Below are positions 1 through 8,228 of a stretch of 39,497 nucleotides of DNA, piece after piece. Source of the stretch: a virus. The DNA lies in the IMG/VR virus record IMGVR_UViG_3300010153_000023, positions 1-39,497 of that record, one strand, 5' to 3'. Under the pieces are notes generated by a model. That model was not told where the DNA came from. It saw only the letters and a program-made list of their open reading frames with translations, and searched no databases. Both the position numbers and the translations under genes were made by a program. Each line of letters begins with the position of its first letter. Position 1 is the first letter of the stretch.

Positions 1-150
1 ATCATCCATTATGTATGGCTTAATAATGTTAGTCATATAACGATCTACTGTTTCAGCCCACGTCTCTCTTCTGTTCTCTGTCTCTAACCAACGAGCATAA
101 CGTGACGTATGAATAAAGGCTTGGTAGTCTGTAGGTAAGTAATTGTTCAT
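1..150 (-). CDS. nrdJ: Class II (B12-dependent) ribonucleotide reductase, N-terminal fragment
   Basis: Only the first 50 codons are present; the gene runs off the left edge. The start MNNYLPTDYQAFIHTSRYAR is followed by WLETENRRETWAETVDRY. The SRYARWL and RRETWxETVxRY blocks are typical of the N-terminus of monomeric adenosylcobalamin-dependent ribonucleoside-triphosphate reductases. Such enzymes reduce ribonucleotides for phage DNA synthesis. It lies 2 bases downstream of the MazG-like gene, so it belongs to the same leftward operon and the same nucleotide-supply task. The catalytic cysteines and glycyl-free active site lie outside the window, so assignment rests on the N-terminus alone. Confidence 0.78.
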   Translation of the reverse strand, partial: MNNYLPTDYQAFIHTSRYARWLETENRRETWAETVDRYMTNIIKPYIMDD

Positions 151-152
151 AA

Positions 153-629
153 TCAGTCTTTCTTTGTTATAATTAAATCGGATAGGTCTGGTTCTTTGTA
201 GTCTGGTCCTTTAAGAACCTTACCATCTTCTCTAAAGATAGGCTTACCATCACGCCCTAACTTACTCATATTACTTTTGTGTACTCTAGTAAAAGCTTCA
301 CCTACTACTTCAGCAGTATACAAATTAAAGTACATAGTAATACTTTCTCTAGCTTTATCTATGCCTTCATTTATTTCAGCTAACTCTTCTTCAGATATAA
401 GATCACCTGCAAACTTAGGTGTAGTTAACATCATACCATTGTATACATACATAACGTCACACAGTTCTTTTAGGTGTCCTGCTGTACCGTAGTCTTCTGC
501 ACGTAACTCTACTAGTTCTTCTTCTATTAGGTTCATCCACAGACGTAGATCTAAAGAACCCTTAAACGTCTGTATAAACTCTTTAAGCATTTGTTCTTCA
601 GGGGTTATTCTTATTTCGTATTCAGTCAT
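153..629 (-). CDS. MazG-like nucleotide pyrophosphohydrolase
   Basis: A 158-aa protein of the all-alpha NTP pyrophosphohydrolase superfamily. The metal-binding pattern is visible as an acidic helix (E36-E41, IEEELVEL) followed by E55-x2-D58 in KELCDVMYV. The C-terminal part FTRVHKSNMSKLG, then GKVLKGPDYKEPDL, is the usual tail of phage MazG-like and PRA-PH-like proteins. It probably hydrolyses (d)NTPs to monophosphates, sanitising or reshaping the nucleotide pool. Its start codon overlaps the stop of the zinc-ribbon gene upstream by 8 bases, and the reductase follows directly. The exact substrate cannot be read from sequence. Confidence 0.85.
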   Translation of the reverse strand: MTEYEIRITPEEQMLKEFIQTFKGSLDLRLWMNLIEEELVELRAEDYGTAGHLKELCDVMYVYNGMMLTTPKFAGDLISEEELAEINEGIDKARESITMYFNLYTAEVVGEAFTRVHKSNMSKLGRDGKPIFREDGKVLKGPDYKEPDLSDLIITKKD

Positions 630-777
630 TAGTACCTTCTTTCGGATAATATACGTCTACGTGGCAGTTACACTCAGGACAACTTAGGTTAGTTACCATA
701 GACCACGTATCGTCTTCATGATCTATGTCGTGATCTCCACCCCATATAAGCTGGGTTTTGCAGTGCCAACAATTCAT
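622..777 (-). CDS. Small zinc-ribbon protein
   Basis: A 51-aa protein (MNCWHCKTQLIWGGDHDIDH at the N-terminus) with two metal-binding knuckles, CWHC at residues 3-6 and CPECNC near residues 33-38. This layout is a compact zinc ribbon and is a common small protein of marine phages. Its start overlaps the upstream stop as ATGA, and its end overlaps the MazG start by 8 bases, so it is translationally coupled on both sides. Function is unknown; nucleic-acid or protein binding is a guess from the fold. Confidence 0.8.
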   Translation of the reverse strand: MNCWHCKTQLIWGGDHDIDHEDDTWSMVTNLSCPECNCHVDVYYPKEGTND

Positions 778-941
778 TTTCTATGCCTAACTAATACATT
801 AGATAATTTTACGTCATCAATATCGTGAATCATGTTATGAAACATATCGTAGATATCTTCTGTGTGTAAATCTTCTGTAGCACTTAAAAGATTGTTAGGC
901 TCGTCTACCTCTACAACTAAGGTGACACTAAAGGTCTTCAT
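774..941 (-). CDS. Hypothetical 55-aa acidic protein
   Basis: The reading frame starts MKTFSVTLVVEVDEPNNLLS and ends LSNVLVRHRK. It overlaps the DUF3310 stop and the zinc-ribbon start by ATGA at each end, which is good support for a real coupled gene. The sequence looks like a short beta strand, then an acidic helix, then a strand. I recognise no family. Confidence 0.72.
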   Translation of the reverse strand: MKTFSVTLVVEVDEPNNLLSATEDLHTEDIYDMFHNMIHDIDDVKLSNVLVRHRK

Positions 942-1243
942 TTGTGTACCTCTTTGTACTTTTTAATTAATCTTTGTAGATACCACTCAGCTTTTTCTAA
1001 GTCTTCTAGGCCATTCTTATACTCGAACCGCCACAGGTACTTAAGTATAGCTCCTGCGTGATAAGCATACTTCTGATCCATAGTAGTTATTAATGCTTCA
1101 ATAGCTTGTATACATTCCATACTACCATTTTGATTATAGTGTATAGGTTTATTGACTACATCAATATCTTTTTCAACTGTTTCTGTGTAATAACCATGCT
1201 TATCTTTTGCTGGTTTCCATTCTTCTGTTGACCATTTAGCCAT
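938..1243 (-). CDS. DUF3310 (SaV-like) family protein
   Basis: A 101-aa protein. The core VNKPIHYNQNGSMECIQAIE (about residues 30-50), followed by AGAILKYLWRFEYKNGLEDL and KAEWYLQRLI, matches the DUF3310 family found in many tailed phages. The family often sits beside nucleotide-metabolism genes, as here next to MazG and the reductase; its biochemical role is not established. It is separated from the upstream gene by no gap and overlaps the downstream start by 4 bases. Confidence 0.88.
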   Translation of the reverse strand: MAKWSTEEWKPAKDKHGYYTETVEKDIDVVNKPIHYNQNGSMECIQAIEALITTMDQKYAYHAGAILKYLWRFEYKNGLEDLEKAEWYLQRLIKKYKEVHK

Positions 1244-1549
1244 TTATGCTGACCCCTTCGTAGGACTGAATAAACTAATCACGTTACTGCCTCTTTCTTT
1301 TTGTTCTAAATCTATAAGATCGTTTTGTACAAATTCACGGAAGGTATCATCTTCATTCAACAGAAACGTACAATGCTGTAGTAGTCGTATAAGTGTTAAG
1401 AAGTAACTCTTTGTTTCTTTGGTGTCTCTGTTGTTAGGACTTATTACTGCGTTCATTTCAAATTGATCATCCCACTCCTCAAACGTATCGTGATCAGATG
1501 CAATAAAAGCTAACAAATAAGTATGGTCACTCTTTATACCATCTGTCAT
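1244..1549 (-). CDS. Hypothetical protein, 101 aa
   Basis: Starts MTDGIKSDHTYLLAFIASDH and is predicted helical and acidic in the middle (TFEEWDDQFEM). Its ATG overlaps the stop of the endonuclease I gene by 4 bases and its stop abuts the DUF3310 start, so it is a middle member of the operon. No recognisable domain or metal site. Confidence 0.72.
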   Translation of the reverse strand: MTDGIKSDHTYLLAFIASDHDTFEEWDDQFEMNAVISPNNRDTKETKSYFLTLIRLLQHCTFLLNEDDTFREFVQNDLIDLEQKERGSNVISLFSPTKGSA

Positions 1550-2007
1550 ATTGCTTTCCTTCTTTTTTGTTTAAGCTTAACTACCTTCTTCGTTGTACGT
1601 CTGCCTTTTTCTTTTAACCAAACTTCAGGTATTATTCTGTGTGACCACTTAAATTTATTCTTATCACACCAATCTGAATAAGTACTCTTAGCACCCTTAT
1701 ACAACTTAGCTTTAGCGTTACTAAACACAAAACGTATATCTAATTCAGGATGTTGTTTTCTAACACACTTGTGTTTATGCCTATCTTCAGAGTCAAACAT
1801 ACCTTTAGCTTCAACTATAATACCGTTGTCTAATAAAAAGTCAGGCGTGTAAGTACGATAGCGTAAGTCTTCCCACTCTATCTTTAACTGCTCATACCTG
1901 ACTTCTTTTTGTATTTTAGATAGACTCTCTACTAATCTGTCTTCTAAGCCACTACGATAGGTATTCCATTTAGGATTGTATCTACGTTTCACTTGGCTTA
2001 TCAGCAC
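1546..2007 (-). CDS. T7-type endonuclease I (Holliday-junction resolvase)
   Basis: Clear relative of phage T7 gp3. The catalytic PD-(D/E)xK set is intact: SGLED (E22), TYTPDF (D56), and IIVEAKG (E66, K68), matching T7 residues E20, D55, E65 and K67. The blocks QHPELDIRFVFSNA and LYKGAKSTYSDWC are also diagnostic. It cleaves four-way junctions and branched DNA, clearing recombination and replication intermediates before packaging. A basic tail (RRTTKKVVKLKQKRRK) follows the catalytic core. Only GTG starts are available, at 2007 or 1992; the latter overlaps the upstream gene by 11 bases and gives MKRRYNP, closer to the T7 length. Neither has a strong ribosome binding site. Confidence 0.92.
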   Translation of the reverse strand: MLISQVKRRYNPKWNTYRSGLEDRLVESLSKIQKEVRYEQLKIEWEDLRYRTYTPDFLLDNGIIVEAKGMFDSEDRHKHKCVRKQHPELDIRFVFSNAKAKLYKGAKSTYSDWCDKNKFKWSHRIIPEVWLKEKGRRTTKKVVKLKQKRRKAI

Positions 2008-2197
2008 TCTCTGAAGTTAAAGAATGTGCTAATTGTTGGCTAAGGACTTTAGCGTAAGTGTCGTAGCTATCAAACTTTAATTTAACTGACCCTATTTCAT
2101 TTTGTATGTTTAATATGGTGTTAAATAATCGTTTTTGATCTTCATTCATATCTTCTTCTGCGTAAGATTTATCGTCTATTGTAAACGTCCTGTTCAT
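1982..2197 (-). CDS. Small DUF6447-like protein, 71 aa
   Basis: N-terminal FTIDDKSYAEEDMNEDQKRL followed by an amphipathic helix (NTILNIQNEIGSVKLKF). The ItidgxxY plus helix pattern resembles the small DUF6447-like phage proteins; I am only moderately sure of that family. Its ATG shares a base with the nuclease stop (TAATG at 2197) and its end overlaps endonuclease I, so it is coupled between two nucleases. Confidence 0.7.
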   Translation of the reverse strand: MNRTFTIDDKSYAEEDMNEDQKRLFNTILNIQNEIGSVKLKFDSYDTYAKVLSQQLAHSLTSESADKPSET

Positions 2198-3060
2198 TAA
2201 ACTGCTTCCTTATTGTCATTTATTAATACGTAATCTACCATAGGTAACACTCTTGCTTTTGATACCCTGGAAGGTAAGGTCTGTAGGTTCTCCCAACAAA
2301 CACTCTTAAAGTTGCACCATCTACACGTCTCACCTAATTTCATATTGCCTGAAGGTTGTCTGTTGTGATACTCAGGTACAGGTTCGAAACAGCGTTCAAA
2401 AGGTTTATCCTCTTGTATATACGACACCGTTTCTTTTATTTTTTCTAGTACGGATTCTTTATCTACTGCATTAATGTTAACGTATTTAAAAGAACCGTTC
2501 TCTTTATTAATTACCCAGAAACCTCCTATATTTTTATCAGCGGCTACACCATACCCTACTAACTGTGGTATATAACCAAAAGTATCTTTCTCTATTAGTT
2601 TCTCAAAAGAAGAAAAGCGTGTGTTAAATGAGTAGTTACTAGCTGACTTAACATCATCAACAGCACCATCTAGTATCATATCATACTCACCTTTTATATG
2701 ACCTAACTCCCCTAAATCTAAAGATACTGTATCGTTGTCGTCAAACACAATCCCTGCAGATGTAAGTAACCCTTTAAACACTGCCTCAACGATGTCACCT
2801 ATAATCATGTTAATTAAAAAGTGAGGTTCGTAGGGTGCTTTACTTTCAGCTTTATTCTTTTGATGCCACAACTGACACGTAGGCTTACCTATGTTACTCA
2901 TACGTAAACGAAAATCATCTCTTGGACCACCAGAGAATTGCTTAAGCATTGCTGACCTAACGTCAGAGGCAACCTTATCAGCCACCTCCTCAGTTATAGT
3001 CGTCTTACCCTCAAGAGCGTTCTGTAAAAACAGATTAACTTTAAGCTCGGTAGGATGCAT
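2197..3060 (-). CDS. PD-(D/E)XK exonuclease, Cas4/RecB-like with Fe-S cysteines
   Basis: A 287-aa nuclease. The active-site pattern is GEYDMIL (D127) followed by VDDVKSAS (D136-V-K138). Four cysteines are placed as in Cas4/AddB-type nucleases, one before the core (C62 in KPTCQLW) and three after it (C246, C249, C255 in CRWCNFKSVC), which normally bind a 4Fe-4S cluster. It probably degrades or resects DNA ends during replication, recombination or host DNA breakdown, similar in role to T7 gp6 exonuclease. It is coupled to neighbours at both ends (TAATG overlaps). Confidence 0.86.
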   Translation of the reverse strand: MHPTELKVNLFLQNALEGKTTITEEVADKVASDVRSAMLKQFSGGPRDDFRLRMSNIGKPTCQLWHQKNKAESKAPYEPHFLINMIIGDIVEAVFKGLLTSAGIVFDDNDTVSLDLGELGHIKGEYDMILDGAVDDVKSASNYSFNTRFSSFEKLIEKDTFGYIPQLVGYGVAADKNIGGFWVINKENGSFKYVNINAVDKESVLEKIKETVSYIQEDKPFERCFEPVPEYHNRQPSGNMKLGETCRWCNFKSVCWENLQTLPSRVSKARVLPMVDYVLINDNKEAV

Positions 3061-3953
3061 TAATTGGATTCCTCAACATTAACCATTGAAGCTACTAGGT
3101 CAGCATCAGTAGCACTAAACGAACTTACATTAGCTCTATCCCATTCATCATTTACATACTTATCGTGCTTAGTTATCCAATCAGAAAAGATAATAAGTTT
3201 ATCAGAGTCATCCTCTAAGTGACCTATCTTATCTCCTACCTCAGATTCAAAAACAGCATAAGTGTTACCGTTAGCCATCGTAGCTTCTACACCATTAAGT
3301 TTTTGAGAATATACTATAGTACCTGTCTCTCCACTTTTACTTTGTAATGCAGTGTATACCTTTTTAAGTTTATTATAAGAAGGCATATTCTTGAACTCAA
3401 ATACGCAAGGTGTCCACTTATCTATGTAATCCTCTTTAATAACACCTTCTTCATCGACAGGATTATTAAGTTTAACTTCACCTAAGACAAGAACAGTTCT
3501 TTTCACATTACGTATAGATTGCTGTTGATCAGGCGTAAGAGTATAGAAGTCTTCAACGTAACCCATATGCCTGTTACCATTAAAGCCACCCTGTGTATCT
3601 TTAAGATCCATACTAAATATACTACCTTGAGCAGGACTTATTGTGACACTTTTTAAGAAGTTATTGTCTTCAGCTAACCACTTACTCCATCTCTCTCTTA
3701 CAGAGAAAGTTCGTATTTCTACACCATCACTATATAAATTCTCTTCTTTACTTAAACTAAGCTTAAAAGATGTAGGCGGTACTATTTCAGTTTTAACTTT
3801 CTTACCATTCACTTCTACTTCACCCATAATAGACTTATTTAAAAGACTAAGTTGAGCTAAAGAAGACTGAGAAACTGTATTTGTGTAGACGGGTATACCC
3901 ATCATTTCCTTAATTGATGTACCCTCTTGAGGTACTAATGCTATATCTGACAT
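3060..3953 (-). CDS. Hypothetical replication-cluster protein, possible ssDNA-binding protein
   Basis: A 297-aa protein with no recognisable motif. It starts MSDIALVPQEGTSIKEMMGI and ends in an acidic, polar tail (DADLVASMVNVEESN). It sits between the polymerase and the Cas4-like nuclease, the position that T7 gp2.5-type single-strand binding proteins occupy in related genomes, and an acidic C-terminus is common in such proteins. That role is positional inference only. A 42-base gap with an AAAGGA ribosome binding site separates it from the polymerase gene. Confidence 0.7.
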   Translation of the reverse strand: MSDIALVPQEGTSIKEMMGIPVYTNTVSQSSLAQLSLLNKSIMGEVEVNGKKVKTEIVPPTSFKLSLSKEENLYSDGVEIRTFSVRERWSKWLAEDNNFLKSVTISPAQGSIFSMDLKDTQGGFNGNRHMGYVEDFYTLTPDQQQSIRNVKRTVLVLGEVKLNNPVDEEGVIKEDYIDKWTPCVFEFKNMPSYNKLKKVYTALQSKSGETGTIVYSQKLNGVEATMANGNTYAVFESEVGDKIGHLEDDSDKLIIFSDWITKHDKYVNDEWDRANVSSFSATDADLVASMVNVEESN

Positions 3954-3995
3954 TTTGTATCCTTTGTTGTCAAAAAATGAAGTTAAGTTATACCA

Positions 3996-6044
3996 TCAAA
4001 CGTCTTTTGTGTCAAGCCAATTAGCTCCTATTTTAGCTTCTAAAAGTAGTGGAACGTTCATGGTCACACCATACGTTTCTTCTATGATAACATTAAGATC
4101 TTTGTTAAGTGTATCTATTATAGATATGACGTAAGGTATCTCTGTAGGGTGTACGTCAACTACTGTTGAGTCATGCACCGTATTAACTAGACAAGACTGC
4201 AGTTTACTTAGTCTCTCCTCTAGTTCTACCAATACAAGGGGTACTATATCTCCAGTACTAAACCCTTGCACAGGGTAATTCTTAATCATAGTGAAGCTAG
4301 ACACTCCACCATTTTGCCTACGTACTACTTTAGGAAAAGCGTACTGCCTTCCGCTGGGTGTAGTAATCTTCTCGAAGCGTAACGCCTCTTCAGCTAAACT
4401 CTGATGCCAAGCAGCTATGCCTTGGTACTTCTCGTTAAAGTGATCGTAGTATGCACCCTCTGCTTTTGATTTACCATATGAACTCGCACCAAAAAGAGGG
4501 GCAAATGTATGAGATTTTGCGGTAGTACGAGAAATAGGCTGCCCTGCATCACTAATAACTTTAGCTGTGTAGCTATGTACATCAAACCCTTGGTTGATCT
4601 CTGTGATAGCTACAGGGTCTTGTGAGAGAAATGCAGCTACACGGAACTCTAGTTGAGCGAAGTCTGCCTCCAGGATCTGACCGCCATCCCATCTAGATAT
4701 AAACACTTTCTTAACTGGGAACGTATTTCCACGGGGCATATTCTGCATATTAGGATTACGACCTGAGAACCTACCTGTAGATGTTACGTGTTGTGTAAGA
4801 CTTACGTGTAAGAAGTTATCTGGTTTAGTAAATATATCTATACCTTCAACGAAAGAAGATAAGTAAGACGATACAGCAGATAGTCTTTTTAAATCAGTCA
4901 AGAACTTTATAGCTTCATCCATATTATTATTCTTAGCTGTAGCTATTAGTGTATCTAAGTTCTGTTTACTCGTACTAAAACCATTAGCACTAACCCACTT
5001 CTTCGAGGGTGCAATAAGTCCTAGCCCAGCTAACTGATTTAATTGCTTCAGTTGATAGCCACGAGTATCACACCCCACACACCTATTAGGTTTAGCGAAA
5101 CGAGTGCCATCTTTCTTAGTTTTATAGGTCTTACCTTCACCTAAACATACAGGGCAAGTGTAAGCAGTTGTACGCCTAATTAATTTACTGTTAGCTTCTA
5201 CGGCATCTTTGTACTCAGCAGGTGTCCTAGTATGCTCAAATAAATCAGCCCACTCTTTCTTATTATCTACCTTACGGCTAAATATAACTTGTGACATTTG
5301 TTCTGGGGAGTTTAAATTAATAGGAGTGTCACCCATTAATAGCTTGACTTGATCGTGCAACCTATCTTCTAGTATTGCTTTCTCATTCTCAAACTCAGTA
5401 CGCACTTTTACTAATGCGGCTCTGTCTACCTTAAAGCCTGACATATACATACGAGTAAGCGTCTGACAAACTTTAAATGTTAGATCTCTTACAGTAACCA
5501 TGCCTAATGATTCATCTAAAGAATAACTCTTGAGTTGGTGTTCATACAAGGCACACGTAGTATCTAAGTCACACCCTAAGTAATAAGTTAACTCATCAAG
5601 AGGTATCTCATCTGTGTTGTAACCTTTCTTAAAGTAAGCCTTGAGTGTATCATCTTTCTGAAAAGGTAAGTTTGCTCTGATAGCACATTGCTCTAAGGAC
5701 AGCGGAAACTTTTGTCCTCGTATGAGTATGTATGCCGCCAGCATCGTATCCCACACCGCCCCATCATACTTGAAGCCACTCGCCCAGAGCCACATCAAGT
5801 CGTACTGAGCATTGTGCATGATGAGTAGTGTAGTCTCGTCTAATGCTTGCTGTACTAACTTATAGTTAGCACCACTAGTATCCTTATATTCAGTGTGATC
5901 AAACGTAAGCATATATCTCTCTGTTGGTATGTCTACGTTCTTAAACCCTACCTGTACTAGAGAGTTTGTTGGCTCAAAGGGATCTAGATGTTTCTTACCA
6001 CCTCGTTTAGTTACTGTATTCTCTACATCTAATACTAGTCTCAT
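3996..6044 (-). CDS. Family A DNA polymerase with DnaJ-like zinc finger
   Basis: A 682-aa replicative polymerase. The 3'-5' exonuclease domain is complete: D6 and E8 (Exo I), N78 and D82 (Exo II), Y155-x3-D159 (Exo III). A central DnaJ-type zinc finger carries CPVCLGEG (C297, C300) and CVGCDTRG (C322, C325). Polymerase motif A is LEADFAQLEFR (D461). Motif B is RTTAKSHTFAPLFG (K510, F514, F518), aligning with E. coli Pol I Lys758, Phe762 and Tyr766. Motif C is VHDS (D625) where HDE is usual. The embedded DnaJ-like finger is known from HMO-2011-type marine phages. The gene lies 2 bases downstream of the helicase in the replication operon. Confidence 0.95.
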   Translation of the reverse strand: MRLVLDVENTVTKRGGKKHLDPFEPTNSLVQVGFKNVDIPTERYMLTFDHTEYKDTSGANYKLVQQALDETTLLIMHNAQYDLMWLWASGFKYDGAVWDTMLAAYILIRGQKFPLSLEQCAIRANLPFQKDDTLKAYFKKGYNTDEIPLDELTYYLGCDLDTTCALYEHQLKSYSLDESLGMVTVRDLTFKVCQTLTRMYMSGFKVDRAALVKVRTEFENEKAILEDRLHDQVKLLMGDTPINLNSPEQMSQVIFSRKVDNKKEWADLFEHTRTPAEYKDAVEANSKLIRRTTAYTCPVCLGEGKTYKTKKDGTRFAKPNRCVGCDTRGYQLKQLNQLAGLGLIAPSKKWVSANGFSTSKQNLDTLIATAKNNNMDEAIKFLTDLKRLSAVSSYLSSFVEGIDIFTKPDNFLHVSLTQHVTSTGRFSGRNPNMQNMPRGNTFPVKKVFISRWDGGQILEADFAQLEFRVAAFLSQDPVAITEINQGFDVHSYTAKVISDAGQPISRTTAKSHTFAPLFGASSYGKSKAEGAYYDHFNEKYQGIAAWHQSLAEEALRFEKITTPSGRQYAFPKVVRRQNGGVSSFTMIKNYPVQGFSTGDIVPLVLVELEERLSKLQSCLVNTVHDSTVVDVHPTEIPYVISIIDTLNKDLNVIIEETYGVTMNVPLLLEAKIGANWLDTKDV

Positions 6045-6046
6045 AG

Positions 6047-7273
6047 CTACACCAAGTACTGACTGCGTTCACCGTCTAAGTTACAATGAATAGTACCGTG
6101 CCAGCCTCCTGTTAACTTATTCTTAGCTATTACTAAGTGCCTCTGTCTGTCTTCTTCTTCGCTCTCATCCGTTATAGGGTTACGAGCTACAAGTAATATA
6201 AGATCCGCTTCAGCGGCTTTACCTGTTCGGCTACCTTCAAGCATAGATTGATCTACACGCACCCTACCTTCAGCTTCAGCATTGAGCTGTGACATCCATA
6301 TCACTGCACAGTTGTACTGTTTAGCTATGTTACGTGCGTATATAGCGGCATCTTTTAGGTATACATCAGACTTATCACTTGTCTTAGGTGCAAACTTATC
6401 TCCGATATCTATGATAACTATGTCTGGCTCATCTTGTTTTATAATAGATTCAACCCACGCTAAGTCTTTAGATGTACTATCTATAATTGTTATGTTTTTA
6501 CGGACTTTACTGTATCGTGACATAGCTAAAGATTGATTAGTATTAATCTCTTCTAGAGACATACTAGAAGCTGCACATAAGTACCTAGCGGCTACTCTAA
6601 TGTAGTCTTCTTCGTTGCACAGCACCATACATTTAGCACCTTGGTGAGCAAAACCATTAGGTGCAGCTATAGAGGAAGCATGGAAAGAAGTCTTACCTGT
6701 ATTAGGTCTAGCTCCTACAATTATAAAGTGACCACCAGAGATACCTTCTACCTTACGCTTTAAGCTAGGTATGTTAAACTTCCATTGTGATTGTATCTTC
6801 GAAGATTTAAGTATTGTTTCAAAAGATATGTCACCGTACTCAATCTTGAGGTTAGGCGTAAAGTCATCCTGATATTTTTCTAAGATGTTACGCAGAGGCT
6901 CTAGCGAATTGGTTGTACCATTAACGTAATCAAAACCTAAGTTAGCTACCTCTTCGCCTACAACTTGTTGAAACAATTTAGATAGCACCTCTTCAGCTAT
7001 GCTATCATTCATGGGTTGTTCTTTAGTTAGCTTACTAAAAAGTATTTTATACATCTCTTTGTTTGATGTAGTCATAGTCTGATTAGTAGAAAAGAATAGA
7101 GCTTCTAAGTCTGATGCTGATAAGTCAGTGTCGTATTCTTTCATAGCGACATCTAGTGATTGTTTAATTTTACGAGTGTCTTTAGTAAAGATTTTATCTG
7201 GGCAACGTATACCTTTATGTCTTTCATAGAACTCTTTATTCATCATCGTTTTGATGAGAGCCAGTTCCATCAT
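6047..7273 (-). CDS. DnaB/T7 gp4-like replicative helicase (RecA-like ATPase)
   Basis: A 408-aa protein. The Walker A motif is VGARPNTGKTSF (K194) and Walker B is IVIIDIGDKF (D289), followed by the conserved WMSQLNAEAEGR segment and an arginine-rich EGSRTGKAAEADLILL stretch, as in DnaB-family ring helicases. The first ~150 residues look like a helical N-domain; no primase motifs are fused to it. It should unwind DNA 5'-3' for the neighbouring polymerase, with priming by the separate primase gene. Start is one of two adjacent ATGs and overlaps the stop of a 57-aa gene. Confidence 0.9.
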   Translation of the reverse strand: MMELALIKTMMNKEFYERHKGIRCPDKIFTKDTRKIKQSLDVAMKEYDTDLSASDLEALFFSTNQTMTTSNKEMYKILFSKLTKEQPMNDSIAEEVLSKLFQQVVGEEVANLGFDYVNGTTNSLEPLRNILEKYQDDFTPNLKIEYGDISFETILKSSKIQSQWKFNIPSLKRKVEGISGGHFIIVGARPNTGKTSFHASSIAAPNGFAHQGAKCMVLCNEEDYIRVAARYLCAASSMSLEEINTNQSLAMSRYSKVRKNITIIDSTSKDLAWVESIIKQDEPDIVIIDIGDKFAPKTSDKSDVYLKDAAIYARNIAKQYNCAVIWMSQLNAEAEGRVRVDQSMLEGSRTGKAAEADLILLVARNPITDESEEEDRQRHLVIAKNKLTGGWHGTIHCNLDGERSQYLV

Positions 7274-7443
7274 TGAGCGGCTTCCAGTTCTTTTAGTCTT
7301 TTCTTAGCTGATCTAATAGAATCTAAAACCATAACGGATATATTACTACAAGCATTAAACCCATCTTTAGGTTCATTTTTAATTAACTCTTCTAGTGTCT
7401 CTATCTCTACTTTAACATTCTCTATCTCACCACATATACTCAT
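7270..7443 (-). CDS. Small coiled-coil protein between primase and helicase
   Basis: A 57-aa frame, MSICGEIENVKVEIETLEEL at the start, ending RLKELEAAQ. It is coupled by ATGA to the primase stop and by overlap to the helicase ATG. The heptad-like pattern (IENVKVEIETLEELI and IRSAKKRLKELEAA) suggests two helices forming a coiled coil. By position it could be a small replisome accessory; no family recognised. Confidence 0.7.
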   Translation of the reverse strand: MSICGEIENVKVEIETLEELIKNEPKDGFNACSNISVMVLDSIRSAKKRLKELEAAQ

Positions 7444-8228
7444 TGTAATATCCTTTCTAACTTAGCTATGTCGTCCTCTATTTTATATTTTATATCATCT
7501 TCTAGCCGCATGGCTATAGTGTTTAATCCTGTCCAAGCCTCTATCTCTCGTTTGTATGTCAAGGTCTTGTGTGCGGCATCAGGGTCTAACGCTACAACTA
7601 CCTTAGAATAGTTTTGTATGTGTTGCATTTGAGCCTCACCTAGTGAAGTACCTAAGATAGCTAACCCCGTTGTTCTAGGAAAAAGATGTGCAATAGTTAT
7701 AGCACTAATGACATCCTCAACTATTACTACTGTATCGTTTGAGTTACCTAACACTCTTGTAAAAACAGTAGCTTCTCCTGTATACCTAAACCACTTAGGT
7801 TTAGACCCATTTAAAGATCTACCAGTGGCATCTAGCAACCTGTTGTTTTCTTTTATCAGAAATACTGCACGACTATCCTTAACGTCATACATTAAGTCTT
7901 CTGTATAAAGGTTCCATTTCCTTATAAACTTTTGCATTTCTGTGTGTTGATGTGATGGTTTAACTAAGTACTCTGGCACTACCATACGCTCTGTATCAAT
8001 AGGCTTATCGGTAGAGTGACCCTGCATCTTAACTTTAATCTCATCAGCAGTCATGCCTATTCCGTATGCACCCCTAACTGTACAACTAAGTTTGAAGCAG
8101 TGGTAAACTAATACACCGTCATCCTTCCATACAGTAAATGTATTTTTAGCTCTGCACTGTGGGCAATCCATTCTTAAACGCTGACCCTCAGCTATCGTTA
8201 AAGTATCTAGGTGAGACTTAACATTCAT
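7440..8228 (-). CDS. DNA primase, zinc-binding and TOPRIM domains
   Basis: A 262-aa protein. The N-terminal zinc ribbon has C22, C25, C44 and C49 (CPQC and CFKLSC), matching the template-recognition domain of T7-type primases. The TOPRIM fold is shown by VVIVEDVISAI (E171, D172) and VVALDPDAA (D215, D217). It makes RNA primers for lagging-strand synthesis with the helicase and polymerase downstream. It is shorter than T7 gp4 because the helicase is a separate gene. ATGA overlaps join it to the recombinase upstream and the coiled-coil gene downstream. Confidence 0.88.
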   Translation of the reverse strand: MNVKSHLDTLTIAEGQRLRMDCPQCRAKNTFTVWKDDGVLVYHCFKLSCTVRGAYGIGMTADEIKVKMQGHSTDKPIDTERMVVPEYLVKPSHQHTEMQKFIRKWNLYTEDLMYDVKDSRAVFLIKENNRLLDATGRSLNGSKPKWFRYTGEATVFTRVLGNSNDTVVIVEDVISAITIAHLFPRTTGLAILGTSLGEAQMQHIQNYSKVVVALDPDAAHKTLTYKREIEAWTGLNTIAMRLEDDIKYKIEDDIAKLERILQ

